From assembly GCA_004524595.1 (NCBI GenBank), contig SDOA01000043.1, forward strand, positions 1 through 31,941: a stretch of 31,941 bases of DNA. Reading direction: 5' to 3'. Below are positions 15,742 through 23,460 of this stretch, in pieces; the stretch's first letter is position 1, and each line of letters opens with the position of its first letter. This stretch comes from Candidatus Thorarchaeota archaeon. GTDB taxonomy: Archaea; Asgardarchaeota; Thorarchaeia; Thorarchaeales; Thorarchaeaceae. Below the pieces are notes generated by a model. It did no database searches and was not told the origin of the DNA. It saw nothing but the letters and a program-made list of their open reading frames with translations. Position numbers and translations under genes: made by a program.

Positions 15742-16941
15742 CTATCGTGCATCTAGGACACGCTTGACTTCAGCAATGACTTCAGGTAATACAGTGAAGA
15801 TATCACCGACGATGCCAAAGTCAGCAAGTTCAAAAATTGGAGCTTCAGGATCCTTGTTTATCGCAACCACAACCCCACTTGAGGACATGCCGGCCGCATG
15901 CTGAATAGCTCCAGAGATTCCCAGGGCAAAGTAGAGCTTCGGACAGACAGTTCTACCTGACTGACCTACCTGTTGAGTAGGTGGAAGCCAACCGAGGTCA
16001 ACAATAGGTCGAGAACCGCCGATTGCAGCATCGAGTAGGTCCGCAAGCTGCTTGGGTAGCTCTAGATTTGCAGGGTCTTTGATACCACGACCGCTACAGA
16101 CAATGATGTCGGCCTCTTCTACTGATTTCATTCCAGCAGCAACTTCACTGACCTTCTCCAGCACTTTGGTTCGAACTTGGACAGGACTGATCTCGAGATT
16201 TACTTTCTCCACTTCGCCAGTACGGGATGTGTTAGGATCCTCAGGCTTGAAGACGTTTGGTCGTACAGTAGCCATCTGTGGACGGGAAGTTGGTGTGATA
16301 ATCTCAGCCATGATATTACCACCAAAGGCAGGACGGGTCTGTACGAGTTGACGGTCATCATCAATTGCGAGCCCAGTACAATCTGCGGTTAGACCAAGAC
16401 CTAACCGAGCTGCAACTCGCGGAGCAAGGTCTCGACCGTTTCCTGTAGCACCAAAGAGGACCACATTAGGCTTTCGAGGGGCAATAAGAGATGTCATCGC
16501 AATAGTATAAGCATCAGTTGTATAATCTTTGAATATCGCTCCATCGACAACAAGGACCTTGTCAGCTCCGTGTTGAATCAATTTTTGAACATGGGATTCG
16601 ATTCCATTACCAATGATTACAGCAACAAGAGTCTCATCAAGAGCGTCTGCAAGTTCACGCCCTTTGGTGACTAGCTCAAGAGCTACACTTCGTAGTCGCT
16701 CACCAGCGGTCTCGCATAATACCCAAACATCCTTGTAATCAGCGAGGTGTGATTTGTCAACAGGTTTGCGTTCAATCTTGATGGCATTGACTGGACAAAT
16801 CTCTTCACAAGAACCACAGAGGACACACTTGTCCAGGTCAAACTTGACCTTGTCACCATCCTTCTCGATTGCTCCAAAGTTACAGGTTTTGGGACAGAGC
16901 ATACAACCAGTACAGGTATCCCTATCATAGTGCAGACTCAT
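15742..16941 (-). CDS. etfA: Electron transfer flavoprotein alpha subunit with N-terminal 2x[4Fe-4S] ferredoxin domain
   Basis: 399 residues. The ferredoxin domain (1-58) carries two C-X2-C-X2-C-X3-C clusters: Cys10/13/16/20 and Cys39/42/45/49. It is followed by the EtfA N-terminal alpha/beta domain (about 70-250) and the FAD-binding C-terminal domain, recognisable by GGSRPIVDLGW, QVGQSGRTVCP, GISGAIQHAAGM and INKDPEAPIFELADFGIVGD. With EtfB it forms a flavin heterodimer that passes electrons from acyl-CoA or other dehydrogenases; the fused ferredoxin gives an extra iron-sulfur route and is known from some anaerobes. No dehydrogenase or quinone oxidoreductase gene is adjacent, so the partner is unknown. 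It starts two bases after the etfB stop. Confidence 0.92.
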   Translation of the reverse strand: MSLHYDRDTCTGCMLCPKTCNFGAIEKDGDKVKFDLDKCVLCGSCEEICPVNAIKIERKPVDKSHLADYKDVWVLCETAGERLRSVALELVTKGRELADALDETLVAVIIGNGIESHVQKLIQHGADKVLVVDGAIFKDYTTDAYTIAMTSLIAPRKPNVVLFGATGNGRDLAPRVAARLGLGLTADCTGLAIDDDRQLVQTRPAFGGNIMAEIITPTSRPQMATVRPNVFKPEDPNTSRTGEVEKVNLEISPVQVRTKVLEKVSEVAAGMKSVEEADIIVCSGRGIKDPANLELPKQLADLLDAAIGGSRPIVDLGWLPPTQQVGQSGRTVCPKLYFALGISGAIQHAAGMSSSGVVVAINKDPEAPIFELADFGIVGDIFTVLPEVIAEVKRVLDAR

Positions 16942-16943
16942 CT

Positions 16944-17732
16944 CTAGATAGCCCCCTTCTTTGTCAAGAACTCTACAAGCTGTTTTGCAGCCGCTCCTGG
17001 ATCATCAGCTTCGATCTTAATGCCTCCTTTCTTCTTCTCAGGGGGGAACACCTTTCGTACCTGAGTTGGTGAGCCATTCAGACCGATCAGTTCCAGGTCA
17101 GTTCCTAGGTTTTCAGCATTGACCTCTTCGTAAGGTTTCTGCTTTGCTTTCATGATTCCCATGATATTTGGCAGGCGTGGCTCATTGAGACCTTTTGTAG
17201 CTGTTAGAAGAACAGGTAGCTTGGCCTTCACAACTTCATATCCCTCATCAGTCTCCCGATGCGCGGTCACGTGTTTACCATCTTCACTAATCTCAATCTT
17301 ACGGACGTAACAGATCTGTGGAAGACCCAAGAGCTCAGCAAGCTCGGGTCCGACCTGTGCAGTATCACCATCTATAGCCTGCTTTCCACATATGATCAGG
17401 TCAAATTCCATCTTACGAATCTGCTCAGCAAGAGTATAAGCTGTAGCCCATGTATCAGCACCTGCAAAGGCTCGATCGGTCATATGAACAGCCTTATCCC
17501 CACCCATGGCCAGTGCCTTGAGAAGAGCATCCTTTGCCTGTGGCGGCCCCATTGTGATAATAGTGACCTCACCACCATGTGCTTCTTTCAATTGAATTGC
17601 AGCTTCCACGGCCAACTCATCGAATGGGTTGAGTATGCTTGGCACACCCTCACGGATGAGTGTACCAGTCTCTTCGTTCATCCGAACTTCGGAGACTTCA
17701 GGAACCTGCTTTACTGGTACAATTATCTTCAA
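16944..17732 (-). CDS. etfB: Electron transfer flavoprotein beta subunit
   Basis: 262 residues, the normal size. The N-terminus KIIVPVKQVPEVSEVR, NPFDELAVEAAIQLKE, and CGKQAIDGDTAQVGPELAELLGLPQ are characteristic of EtfB; the last is the nucleotide-binding loop. LPVLLTATKGLNEPRLPNIMGIMKAKQKP is the family's later conserved block. The start is a TTG at 17732, the only sensible initiator before MKII; AGTGA lies a few bases upstream. It is the first gene of etfBA, with a TATA-like element at 17782-17789. Confidence 0.92.
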   Translation of the reverse strand: MKIIVPVKQVPEVSEVRMNEETGTLIREGVPSILNPFDELAVEAAIQLKEAHGGEVTIITMGPPQAKDALLKALAMGGDKAVHMTDRAFAGADTWATAYTLAEQIRKMEFDLIICGKQAIDGDTAQVGPELAELLGLPQICYVRKIEISEDGKHVTAHRETDEGYEVVKAKLPVLLTATKGLNEPRLPNIMGIMKAKQKPYEEVNAENLGTDLELIGLNGSPTQVRKVFPPEKKKGGIKIEADDPGAAAKQLVEFLTKKGAI

Positions 17733-17781
17733 TGTCTGTCACTTCCCTTAGTGGCAACTGTGCGTATCGGCGGGTGTCCTA

Positions 17782-17789
17782 GATATAAG
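17782..17789 (-). promoter_or_regulatory. TATA box of the etfBA operon
   Basis: The minus strand reads CTTATATC, about 50 bp upstream of the TTG start at 17732. A start site about 26 bp downstream would give a leader of roughly 28 nt. Confidence 0.4.
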
Positions 17790-17808
17790 CGATACGATGT
17801 AGGAGCAA

Positions 17809-18627
17809 CTATCTATCTTTGGGTGGGTTTTTCAATTTCGTAATTTCTGTGGTTGACATTCCTCCAATAATCTGAGGAGGTTCCTCAAACATCATCGAGT
17901 GTTCAGGATTGAAAGATGGGTTGTCAATTAGCAGATGCATTATCAGCTCCTGCCCTTCATCATGTACACTATTGAATTTGAATTCCAAGAAGGTCCCATA
18001 GAAGAGGAGAGGGAGGAATATACTAATCATGACAAATCTAAATGGCCATAGGTTGTAATCAATACCATAGAGAATGTTGTTCAATTTGTACCAAATCTCG
18101 ATAAAGCCCCAGCTGAAGGCAAGGAAGAGGCTGACTTGACGTAGATTTTTCAACCTCATATGGAGAGAGAATATACGTTTCATCCAGTGATCATACTCCT
18201 CAATGCCCCATGAATATTCGACAACACCACCCCGTCTTGTTATAGCTACTACAAGTTTTCCCAGAAACTCTCGATTCGGTCTTTCTATCACTAGTAGTGT
18301 ACGATATCGACGTTTGAGAAAACCACCGATTGTCAAAATTGAGAAGGCTATCATCACTATTGCCCACACAATGGCAACTAACGCCATAATTACCACAGCT
18401 ATCAGTAAACAGAACAATATTCCTTCACTACTTCCACCCCCAAAATCGCCACCAGTAGTACAACAAGTGTTTGTAGTGAATATCTCTGGTGTTACTGTGA
18501 CGCGACCAGTTTCTTTGGTATATACATTCTTTTTTCCAATTGTTACACCTGTAATGGTTTCCATGTCCTTTTTAATTGATGAAACAGATGTTCCATAGAC
18601 TCGAATCACCTGAGGCGCATCAGGCAT
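17809..18627 (-). CDS. Membrane protein of unknown function, four or five helices
   Basis: About 272 residues from the ATG at 18627. A short N-terminal polar region is followed by a Cys/Gly stretch (TNTCCTTGGDFGGGSS), a strongly hydrophobic span LLIAVVIMALVAIVWAIVMIAF, a soluble loop with YRTLLVIERPNREFLGKLVVAITRRGG, further hydrophobic spans (VSLFLAFSWGFIEIWY, FRFVMISIFLPLLFYG) and a polar tail. No family was recognised. The frame is open to 18744, but that extension passes through a TATA-like AT-rich stretch (18706-18716), reads like non-coding sequence, and 18627 is preceded by a purine-rich GGAAGAGAGTGA. It is divergent from the next gene. Confidence 0.55.
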   Translation of the reverse strand: MPDAPQVIRVYGTSVSSIKKDMETITGVTIGKKNVYTKETGRVTVTPEIFTTNTCCTTGGDFGGGSSEGILFCLLIAVVIMALVAIVWAIVMIAFSILTIGGFLKRRYRTLLVIERPNREFLGKLVVAITRRGGVVEYSWGIEEYDHWMKRIFSLHMRLKNLRQVSLFLAFSWGFIEIWYKLNNILYGIDYNLWPFRFVMISIFLPLLFYGTFLEFKFNSVHDEGQELIMHLLIDNPSFNPEHSMMFEEPPQIIGGMSTTEITKLKNPPKDR

Positions 18628-18760
18628 TTGTTCACTCTCTTCCAATCCTAACCACCATGAGATTTGTGCTACAGCGGACCATTGAAGAATACAACATATT
18701 ATCCTGATATAATTATTAAGCCTTCGTACCCTCTCATTGTGCATCCATATACCGTACGTA

Positions 18761-19144
18761 ATGCTTTTATTAGTGCAGGACTGCTACCCACTTAGTTCCT
18801 TTAACACAAAGAGGAGAGTAATTACAATCGGCAAAGAAAAGGCAATTGGTGCCCTTATATTCATCTTCGCCCTTCTAGTACTCTTGTACTATACATGGGG
18901 ATTAGTTATACTCCAGATCTTCCCAGATCTAGCAGCTCAGATTGACAGTATTGGAGGCATTATAGGCATTCTATTACACCCAAGCCCTGACTTCTTAGTG
19001 CAACTACCCATTTATCTCGGAGTTGTACTGATCATGGTCATCGCTATGTGGATTGGGTACACAATGGTGACAACCCCTGCTCCTGAGCCTCTTGAAGACT
19101 TCGACTTCGATGAAGAAGAGGTCACTGAGAAGAAGGAAGAGTAA
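18761..19144 (+). CDS. Small two-helix membrane protein with acidic C-terminal tail; start uncertain
   Basis: Up to about 127 residues. Two hydrophobic helices (AIGALIFIFALLVLLYYTWGLVIL and LPIYLGVVLIMVIAMWIGYTMV) flank a short loop; the tail EPLEDFDFDEEEVTEKKEE is highly acidic. No family was recognised. The ATG at 18761 is the nearest standard start, but it falls at or before a TATA-like CTTTTATTA (18763-18771), and a clear GAGGAG at 18811-18816 has no in-frame ATG, GTG or TTG after it. In-frame ATT (18821) or ATC (18827) are possible true starts, giving about 106-108 residues. Confidence 0.55.
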   Translation: MLLLVQDCYPLSSFNTKRRVITIGKEKAIGALIFIFALLVLLYYTWGLVILQIFPDLAAQIDSIGGIIGILLHPSPDFLVQLPIYLGVVLIMVIAMWIGYTMVTTPAPEPLEDFDFDEEEVTEKKEE

Positions 19145-19172
19145 AACCATTTTAGAGATGACATGCTCAATA

Positions 19173-19186
19173 GGGCTCCAAAGCCC
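19173..19186 (+). terminator. Hairpin terminator after small membrane protein gene
   Basis: GGGCT (19173-19177) and AGCCC (19182-19186) form a 5-bp stem with a four-base loop, followed by a T-rich stretch (19188-19200). It lies between two convergent genes. Confidence 0.4.
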
Positions 19187-19215
19187 AACTATTTCATTTT
19201 ACAGTGGTAGGTAAA

Positions 19216-20580
19216 TTAAGAGAGAGTAAGAGCTCTTTCGATTAGCTTGATTCCATCAAAACAGAGGCAATCTGATTCATCCTGTGTACGTCCTTCAGAA
19301 TAGCACCTATAGATTGGCTCAGTGCCAGATGGCCGTATGAGAATCCAACCATTCTCTCTGAATATTTTAATTCCATCAATCGTAATTCGATTCATACCCT
19401 CTGTAAGAGATAGCAAGGTACTCGATACAGATTGCATCTTCTCAGGAGGAATCTCCATCTTTCGTTTTGTATTATAATAGACAGGTAGTTCTTTTACTAG
19501 CTCGGATAGACTCTTCTTTTCTTTAGCCATTATCTCGATAATGAGCGCCGCAGTCATTGGTCCATCACGGACAGATTGGTGGGGTGGATAGAAGACTCCA
19601 CCATTCTCTTCACCTCCAAGCTCTGCGTTTATTTCTAATAACCGATGAGATACAACAACACTACCTACTGTAGTCCAATCAATTTTTCCTCCTAAACACT
19701 TTACAACATCTTCGATTAGTTTCCCACTACTGACTGGTGTGACAAGTGTAGAACCTGGTTTCTTAGAGAGAACCCGAGCTGCGATTATGGCCAGGGACTG
19801 GTCTCCGGATACCACAGTCCCATTCTCATCGACAAACGTGGCTCTATCAGCATCTCCATCGTGAGCGATTCCAATATCAGCTCCAATGGACTTTACAGCT
19901 CTGCAAAGCTCAATTATGTTCTCCGTGCTAGGTTCAGGAGGACGGGTAGGAAAAGAGCCATCTAATTGGGAATTTAGTGATACAACTTTACATCCCAGGT
20001 CACGCATTAATGTTGGTGTGACTAAGGCTCCAACACTATTTACTGAATCAACCATCACCGTCAGTTTTCGGCCCCTTATTGTCGCCACATCAACTTGAGA
20101 CTTTACTCCATCAATGTGCATTTTGACTGCCCGTGTATCATGATAGACCGATCCAATATCAAACCAATCTACAGTCCTAAAGTCATTTGAGGAAAGTACA
20201 GATTCTATCTTATTCTCTGCAGCCGGTGAAACTTCAATTCCATTCATTCCCATTACCTTGAGACCATTGAACTCCGCAGGATTGTGAGAGGCTGTTATTA
20301 CGACACCGGCCTGGCATTTCTCTCGAGGAATAAAGAACTGTAAAGTTGGAGTGGGAACTTGACCGATATCAATGATTGAACAACCTGTCGAAAGCAGACC
20401 AGAAATCAAGGATTTTGAGAACATCTCACCGCCCATCCGAGCATCACGACCTACAACAATCTTGCCAGGACCAAGTACTGTGCCAATTGCCCGACCCAGA
20501 TTCAGAACCAAGTCTACTGTCATTGTTTCATTAATGATTCCTCGAACACCATTTGTGCCAAAGAGCTTAGTTTCAGTCAT
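19216..20580 (-). CDS. glmM: Phosphoglucosamine mutase / phosphomannomutase (alpha-D-phosphohexomutase family)
   Basis: 454 residues, full length. All four family signatures are intact: the phosphoserine loop TASHNP (Ser98), the metal loop DGDADR (Asp241, Asp243, Asp245), the sugar-binding GEENGG (323-328) and the phosphate-binding RPSGTEP (416-422). The enzyme moves phosphate between C1 and C6 of a hexose, feeding UDP-GlcNAc or GDP-mannose synthesis for glycans. Archaeal members are hard to assign to glucosamine or mannose substrates from sequence, so the gene symbol is provisional. GAGGG lies about eight bases before the ATG. It shares a 54-bp divergent promoter region, containing a palindrome, with the TPR gene. 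Confidence 0.88.
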   Translation of the reverse strand: MTETKLFGTNGVRGIINETMTVDLVLNLGRAIGTVLGPGKIVVGRDARMGGEMFSKSLISGLLSTGCSIIDIGQVPTPTLQFFIPREKCQAGVVITASHNPAEFNGLKVMGMNGIEVSPAAENKIESVLSSNDFRTVDWFDIGSVYHDTRAVKMHIDGVKSQVDVATIRGRKLTVMVDSVNSVGALVTPTLMRDLGCKVVSLNSQLDGSFPTRPPEPSTENIIELCRAVKSIGADIGIAHDGDADRATFVDENGTVVSGDQSLAIIAARVLSKKPGSTLVTPVSSGKLIEDVVKCLGGKIDWTTVGSVVVSHRLLEINAELGGEENGGVFYPPHQSVRDGPMTAALIIEIMAKEKKSLSELVKELPVYYNTKRKMEIPPEKMQSVSSTLLSLTEGMNRITIDGIKIFRENGWILIRPSGTEPIYRCYSEGRTQDESDCLCFDGIKLIERALTLS

Positions 20581-20610
20581 CCGTTTCCCTCAACCTTTGT
20601 TTGTCTTAGG

Positions 20611-20630
20611 TGATAACTTAAGAGTTATCA
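20611..20630. promoter_or_regulatory. Inverted repeat in the divergent glmM/TPR promoter
   Basis: TGATAACT (20611-20618) and AGTTATCA (20623-20630) form a perfect 8-bp inverted repeat around TAAG. Its CTTAAG core could serve as TATA-like element for both directions. It is the size of a typical operator for a dimeric helix-turn-helix protein. Confidence 0.4.
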
Positions 20631-20634
20631 CTAC

Positions 20635-21201
20635 TTGATAAAAACGGTGTTTCTTGTGCCATTATTCAGACAATCGAAAGACAATGAATACAAAGAAGCG
20701 GTCAAATCGTTGGCTAATGGAAAAACAGACGAAGCAATTGAAAGACTACGAGTGATTATTTCAAAGAAGCCTAGCCATACAAATGCTAGGGTCTCTCTCG
20801 CTATCGCTCTCATGCAGACACAAGAAAAACCAGACCTAGAGAGCCAATTCACAAAGGAGGCTCTTGAACAACTTGAAACTGTTGCAACAATGGCTCCAAA
20901 AGATCCTGTTCCGCATTTCAATAAAGGGGTTCTTCTTAGAAACCTCAGTCTGAATATTGAAGCTTTGCATGCTTTTGAGACTGCCCTCGAACTTGAGGAG
21001 AAATTACCTCTTGCAATCCTCCATATGGCTGAGATCAATTATGAGCTTGAGAACTGGGAAAAATCTGTAGAACTTGCTCGCTTAGCATTGGTCAGAGATC
21101 CTGGACTGGAGTCTTCTATGGGGTGGGTCCGTGTGGCAATGAGAAAGGCTGGAATGCTCGATGAGAATGGAAATGTCATATCTAAAACAGAAGACAAATA
21201 G
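20635..21201 (+). CDS. Tetratricopeptide repeat protein
   Basis: 188 residues, soluble, made mainly of TPR-like helix pairs: YKEAVKSLANGKTDEAIERLRVII, NARVSLAIALMQTQ...ALEQLETVATMAPKDP, PHFNKGVLLRNLSLNIEALHAFETALELE, and AILHMAEINYELENWEKSVELARLALVRDP. The Ala/Gly/Pro consensus positions (A8, A20, P32-like spacing) are visible in the last three. TPRs hold protein partners; no enzymatic domain is attached, so it is probably a scaffold. Start is either TTG 20635 or GTG 20647. The AGGTGAT at 20608-20614 is too far from both for a usual ribosome binding site. Its downstream neighbour encodes uS19. Confidence 0.7.
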   Translation: MIKTVFLVPLFRQSKDNEYKEAVKSLANGKTDEAIERLRVIISKKPSHTNARVSLAIALMQTQEKPDLESQFTKEALEQLETVATMAPKDPVPHFNKGVLLRNLSLNIEALHAFETALELEEKLPLAILHMAEINYELENWEKSVELARLALVRDPGLESSMGWVRVAMRKAGMLDENGNVISKTEDK

Positions 21202-21297
21202 AGCTTGACCACTACGCAAGCCTTAAATTCGGAGATTCTCGCTTCAACGGTGTTTGCGGTGGTCACGACCATCTCCGTTTACTAATCAGGTGATTAC

Positions 21298-21708
21298 ATG
21301 TCACAAAAAGGCGAACCAATGTATCGAGGATATCCTCTCTCAGAGCTAGTCAAACTAAATATGGACTCGCTCATTGAACTGCTCCCCTCACGTAGAAGAA
21401 GGACTCTGAAAAGAGGGCTTCCTCAAAGACAGAAGAAGCTCCTTATGAAGCTCAGAGCCGCACGGAAACAGGCAAAGAGAGGAAAAGAGGTCGTGGTGAA
21501 GACCCATTGTCGTGACATGGTCATTCTTCCAGAAATGGTCGACCTCACCATTGCTATTCACAACGGCAAAGATTTCCAACGCATCAAGATCATTCCACAG
21601 ATGATTGGGCATGTCCTAGGCGAATTTTCAAGTCCAATTAAACAGGTTAAGCACGGCAGTCCGGGTATTGGTGCTACAAAGTCCTCTGCGTATGTGCCGC
21701 TGAAGTAA
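21298..21708 (+). CDS. rps19: Ribosomal protein uS19 (archaeal type)
   Basis: 136 residues, normal for archaeal uS19. The C-terminal core matches the family closely: KTHCRDMVILPEMVDLTIAI, HNGKDF, IIPQMIGHVLGEF, and KHGSPGIGATKSSAYVPLK. The N-terminus (RGYPLSELVKLNMDSLIELLPSRRRRTLKRG) is the archaeal/eukaryotic extension. uS19 sits in the head of the small subunit near the A and P sites. A near-perfect ribosome binding site, AGGTGAT (21288-21294), precedes the ATG. Unusually, no other ribosomal protein gene is near: uS19 normally sits between uL2 and uL22. A decayed copy of its C-terminus follows at 21717. Confidence 0.95.
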   Translation: MSQKGEPMYRGYPLSELVKLNMDSLIELLPSRRRRTLKRGLPQRQKKLLMKLRAARKQAKRGKEVVVKTHCRDMVILPEMVDLTIAIHNGKDFQRIKIIPQMIGHVLGEFSSPIKQVKHGSPGIGATKSSAYVPLK

Positions 21709-21716
21709 AACACTAG

Positions 21717-21935
21717 TTTGGATCGGAAGTGTCCTTTCTGGGCAGTTCTACATTCCACAAATCAGATAGCAGAGTATCTATCACATCGGTTGGAGGAGTC
21801 TACCGTGAAATGATACCAACAGATGTTGGAATAACTGAGTTCATTTTGCGCAAAGTGAAACAAGACTCACCTAGAATAAGTGCAACCAAGAGCAGTAAAT
21901 ATGTACCTCTCAAGAGAAAAGTTCTGTGTATATAA
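21717..21935 (+). pseudogene. Decayed second copy of the uS19 C-terminal half
   Basis: The open frame from 21717 contains MIPTDVGITEF and VKQDSPRISATKSSKYVPLK, which align with IIPQMIGHVLGEF and VKHGSPGIGATKSSAYVPLK of the intact gene next door. Upstream of this the likeness fades (VSITSVGGVYRE against LTIAIHNGKDFQR). The archaeal N-terminal half is missing, there is no ATG (only GTG 21729) and no ribosome binding site, conserved glycines are changed (GIGAT to RISAT), and six extra residues follow. It is best read as a relic. The relic keeps SSKYVPLK, nearer the general archaeal consensus than the intact gene's SSAYVPLK. Confidence 0.7.
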
Positions 21936-21988
21936 TATTGAACAATTCCTAAAGGTGAGAGTATCACTAATGTTCATTTTCACAGGCT

Positions 21989-23005
21989 CTAGCAATAGCA
22001 TTCCTCGAGCTCATGAAGAAGACCCATGAAATCTTTGGAGAGAGTGGATTTCCTTTGGGTAGATCGTGCCCTGTTATACAATTCGAAAAACACGAAGGGA
22101 TTTCCAACAGACTCTATCATTTTATGAGTTAGATTGGCATCGATAATTGTCTTGGACATATGATATCCCAGAGGATGTCCACTGATAGGAAGATTTTCCC
22201 TGATTCTCTTACCAATTTCCGCAAACGAATCATTGGCAGCCAGTCCAGTTTCAACTATCTCGTCCAACATTGCAATTCTTTCATCAGCCATTTCAACCTC
22301 TTGACGAAATCGCTTGATTAAGTCGGAATAAGCCTTGACAGGATTATCTCCATAGAACCAATGAGGTTTGTCAATCTGATCTGCTATTCCCTCAGCTTGA
22401 ACCTGATTCACCACCCACATCAAATCCTTGTGAGGGGTCTTAACTTCAGACTTGTCATAACAGAGAAGTGTATCACGACACTGATGATGAAACTCGTGAG
22501 CAATAAGCAGCTCAAGAAGATCCCCCAACTCTGTGGCTAGAAGTGCATCAACAACAATAGTTCCATACCCTCTGGCATCCCTATCGAAGAAGGCAAATGC
22601 TACTCTAGTTTCTCCAACGATTTTTCCCTCGGGTATGAATGCGTTTGTTTTCGCACCCACGATGTCACTAATCTGGTCACTTTTTGCATCCAAGAGCCTC
22701 AAGAAAGAATCGATCTCTTGCCGCCTTGATGCAACCTCTGTGAAGTGTTTGATCATAGGTCCGTGATATTTTCCTTCCGAGTTGTTTAGACTGGTTACTC
22801 GCTTCGAGTTAAAGGCAGTATCCAAAGCATCTTTGAGTTGTATTCGCGAAAATTCGCTTTCAGTTAGAGTAGAATAACCATGGGCATTGAAGAAGAATTC
22901 CCATTGTTCAGAAGAGGGTTCTTCCTTGGATTGATATACATCCATTATTTGCCAAAAGGCATCAACGCTACTGAAATCAAGACTAAGTTTCGGACGCACG
23001 GTCAT
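21989..23005 (-). CDS. DUF5700-like putative zinc metallopeptidase
   Basis: 338 residues, soluble, no signal peptide. The metal site reads LLIAHEFHHQCRD (HExxH at 170-174), followed 31 residues later by QAEGIADQ (Glu205), the gluzincin-style third ligand. This layout and the N-terminal LDFSSVDAFWQIMD fit the DUF5700 group of putative zinc-dependent peptidases. Helical segments fill the rest. The substrate is unknown and action is presumably cytosolic. The first 26 codons and about 70 bp upstream recur in a broken form at 29021-29165. Confidence 0.7.
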   Translation of the reverse strand: MTVRPKLSLDFSSVDAFWQIMDVYQSKEEPSSEQWEFFFNAHGYSTLTESEFSRIQLKDALDTAFNSKRVTSLNNSEGKYHGPMIKHFTEVASRRQEIDSFLRLLDAKSDQISDIVGAKTNAFIPEGKIVGETRVAFAFFDRDARGYGTIVVDALLATELGDLLELLIAHEFHHQCRDTLLCYDKSEVKTPHKDLMWVVNQVQAEGIADQIDKPHWFYGDNPVKAYSDLIKRFRQEVEMADERIAMLDEIVETGLAANDSFAEIGKRIRENLPISGHPLGYHMSKTIIDANLTHKMIESVGNPFVFFELYNRARSTQRKSTLSKDFMGLLHELEECYC

Positions 23006-23075
23006 GTCACCAATTATATACGATTGCAGACTGAGATATTGATAATCTTAGTGTGTCAATTAGTTTCTCATCTAT
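22928..23075. repeat. 5' end and upstream region of the DUF5700-like gene, repeated at 29021-29165
   Basis: Codons 1-26 align without gaps with 29021-29098, and the upstream sequence shares the near-identical string TGATAATCTTAGTGTGT (23039-23055) and following T-rich bases. Both copies lie in the same orientation, about 6.1 kb apart. Confidence 0.7.
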
Positions 23076-23460
23076 TTTTTGATGGATCCAGTTCAAGTGG
23101 AATTAGTTTATCCAAGTGAAATTGAACGGTAGCTTTTGACTGCTTATATTGTGACAAATCGTTCTTGAAGGCCTCGATTGCTCATCAATTGTGTCAAATC
23201 GACATTTTGATGTGCTCATGTTACGTATAAATATGGCCGAATAGCTATTCGTCAATAGAATACAGGATATGGCAGAATCAACAATGACTCTCTTTTGTAC
23301 GAGCTATTAGAATAAGAACTTCTGTGCTTGATAAATATTCAATAGCACCGCAGGAACACCTCGTAGTCCGGACATATTGGTCAGATGCAGATTATCTAAT
23401 GACAGAGGAAGAGAAGTGGATATAATACCATCTCATTCTAGAATTATTCCACTCTTACCT
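23006..23460. other. 455-bp intergenic region between the DUF5700-like gene and the giant surface protein gene
   Basis: The left part is the presumed promoter of the DUF5700-like gene (minus strand) and the repeat described above. The middle holds a good plus-strand TATA box at 23226-23233 (TATAAATA) and, downstream, what may be a small broken gene. The right end is the 3' flank of the giant gene. No RNA gene was recognised. Confidence 0.5.
23269..23425 (+). pseudogene. Possible small gene broken by a frameshift
   Basis: A TATA box at 23226-23233 is followed by an ATG at 23269, whose frame (MAESTMTLFCTSY) stops at 23310. The adjacent frame is open through this point and continues to a TAA at 23425, with protein-like text (LDKYSIAPQEHLVVRTYWS, then DADYLMTEEEKWI). 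A single-base shift would join them into a peptide of about 50 residues. No family was recognised and the evidence is thin. Confidence 0.2.

Noticed and set aside
15742..17732. Ferredoxin-EtfA fusion as a novel system
   Set aside because: This architecture is already known in anaerobic bacteria and archaea; it is annotated but not claimed as new.
17259..17843. A 194-codon plus-strand frame
   Set aside because: It is opposite etfB, which has clear family motifs; the translation has no recognisable features.
21230..21277. CGGAGAT/ATCTCCG inverted repeat upstream of uS19, as a possible ribosomal-protein leader RNA
   Set aside because: The TATA-like element at about 21222-21229 would place the transcription start near 21250, so the left arm would not be transcribed; support is too weak.
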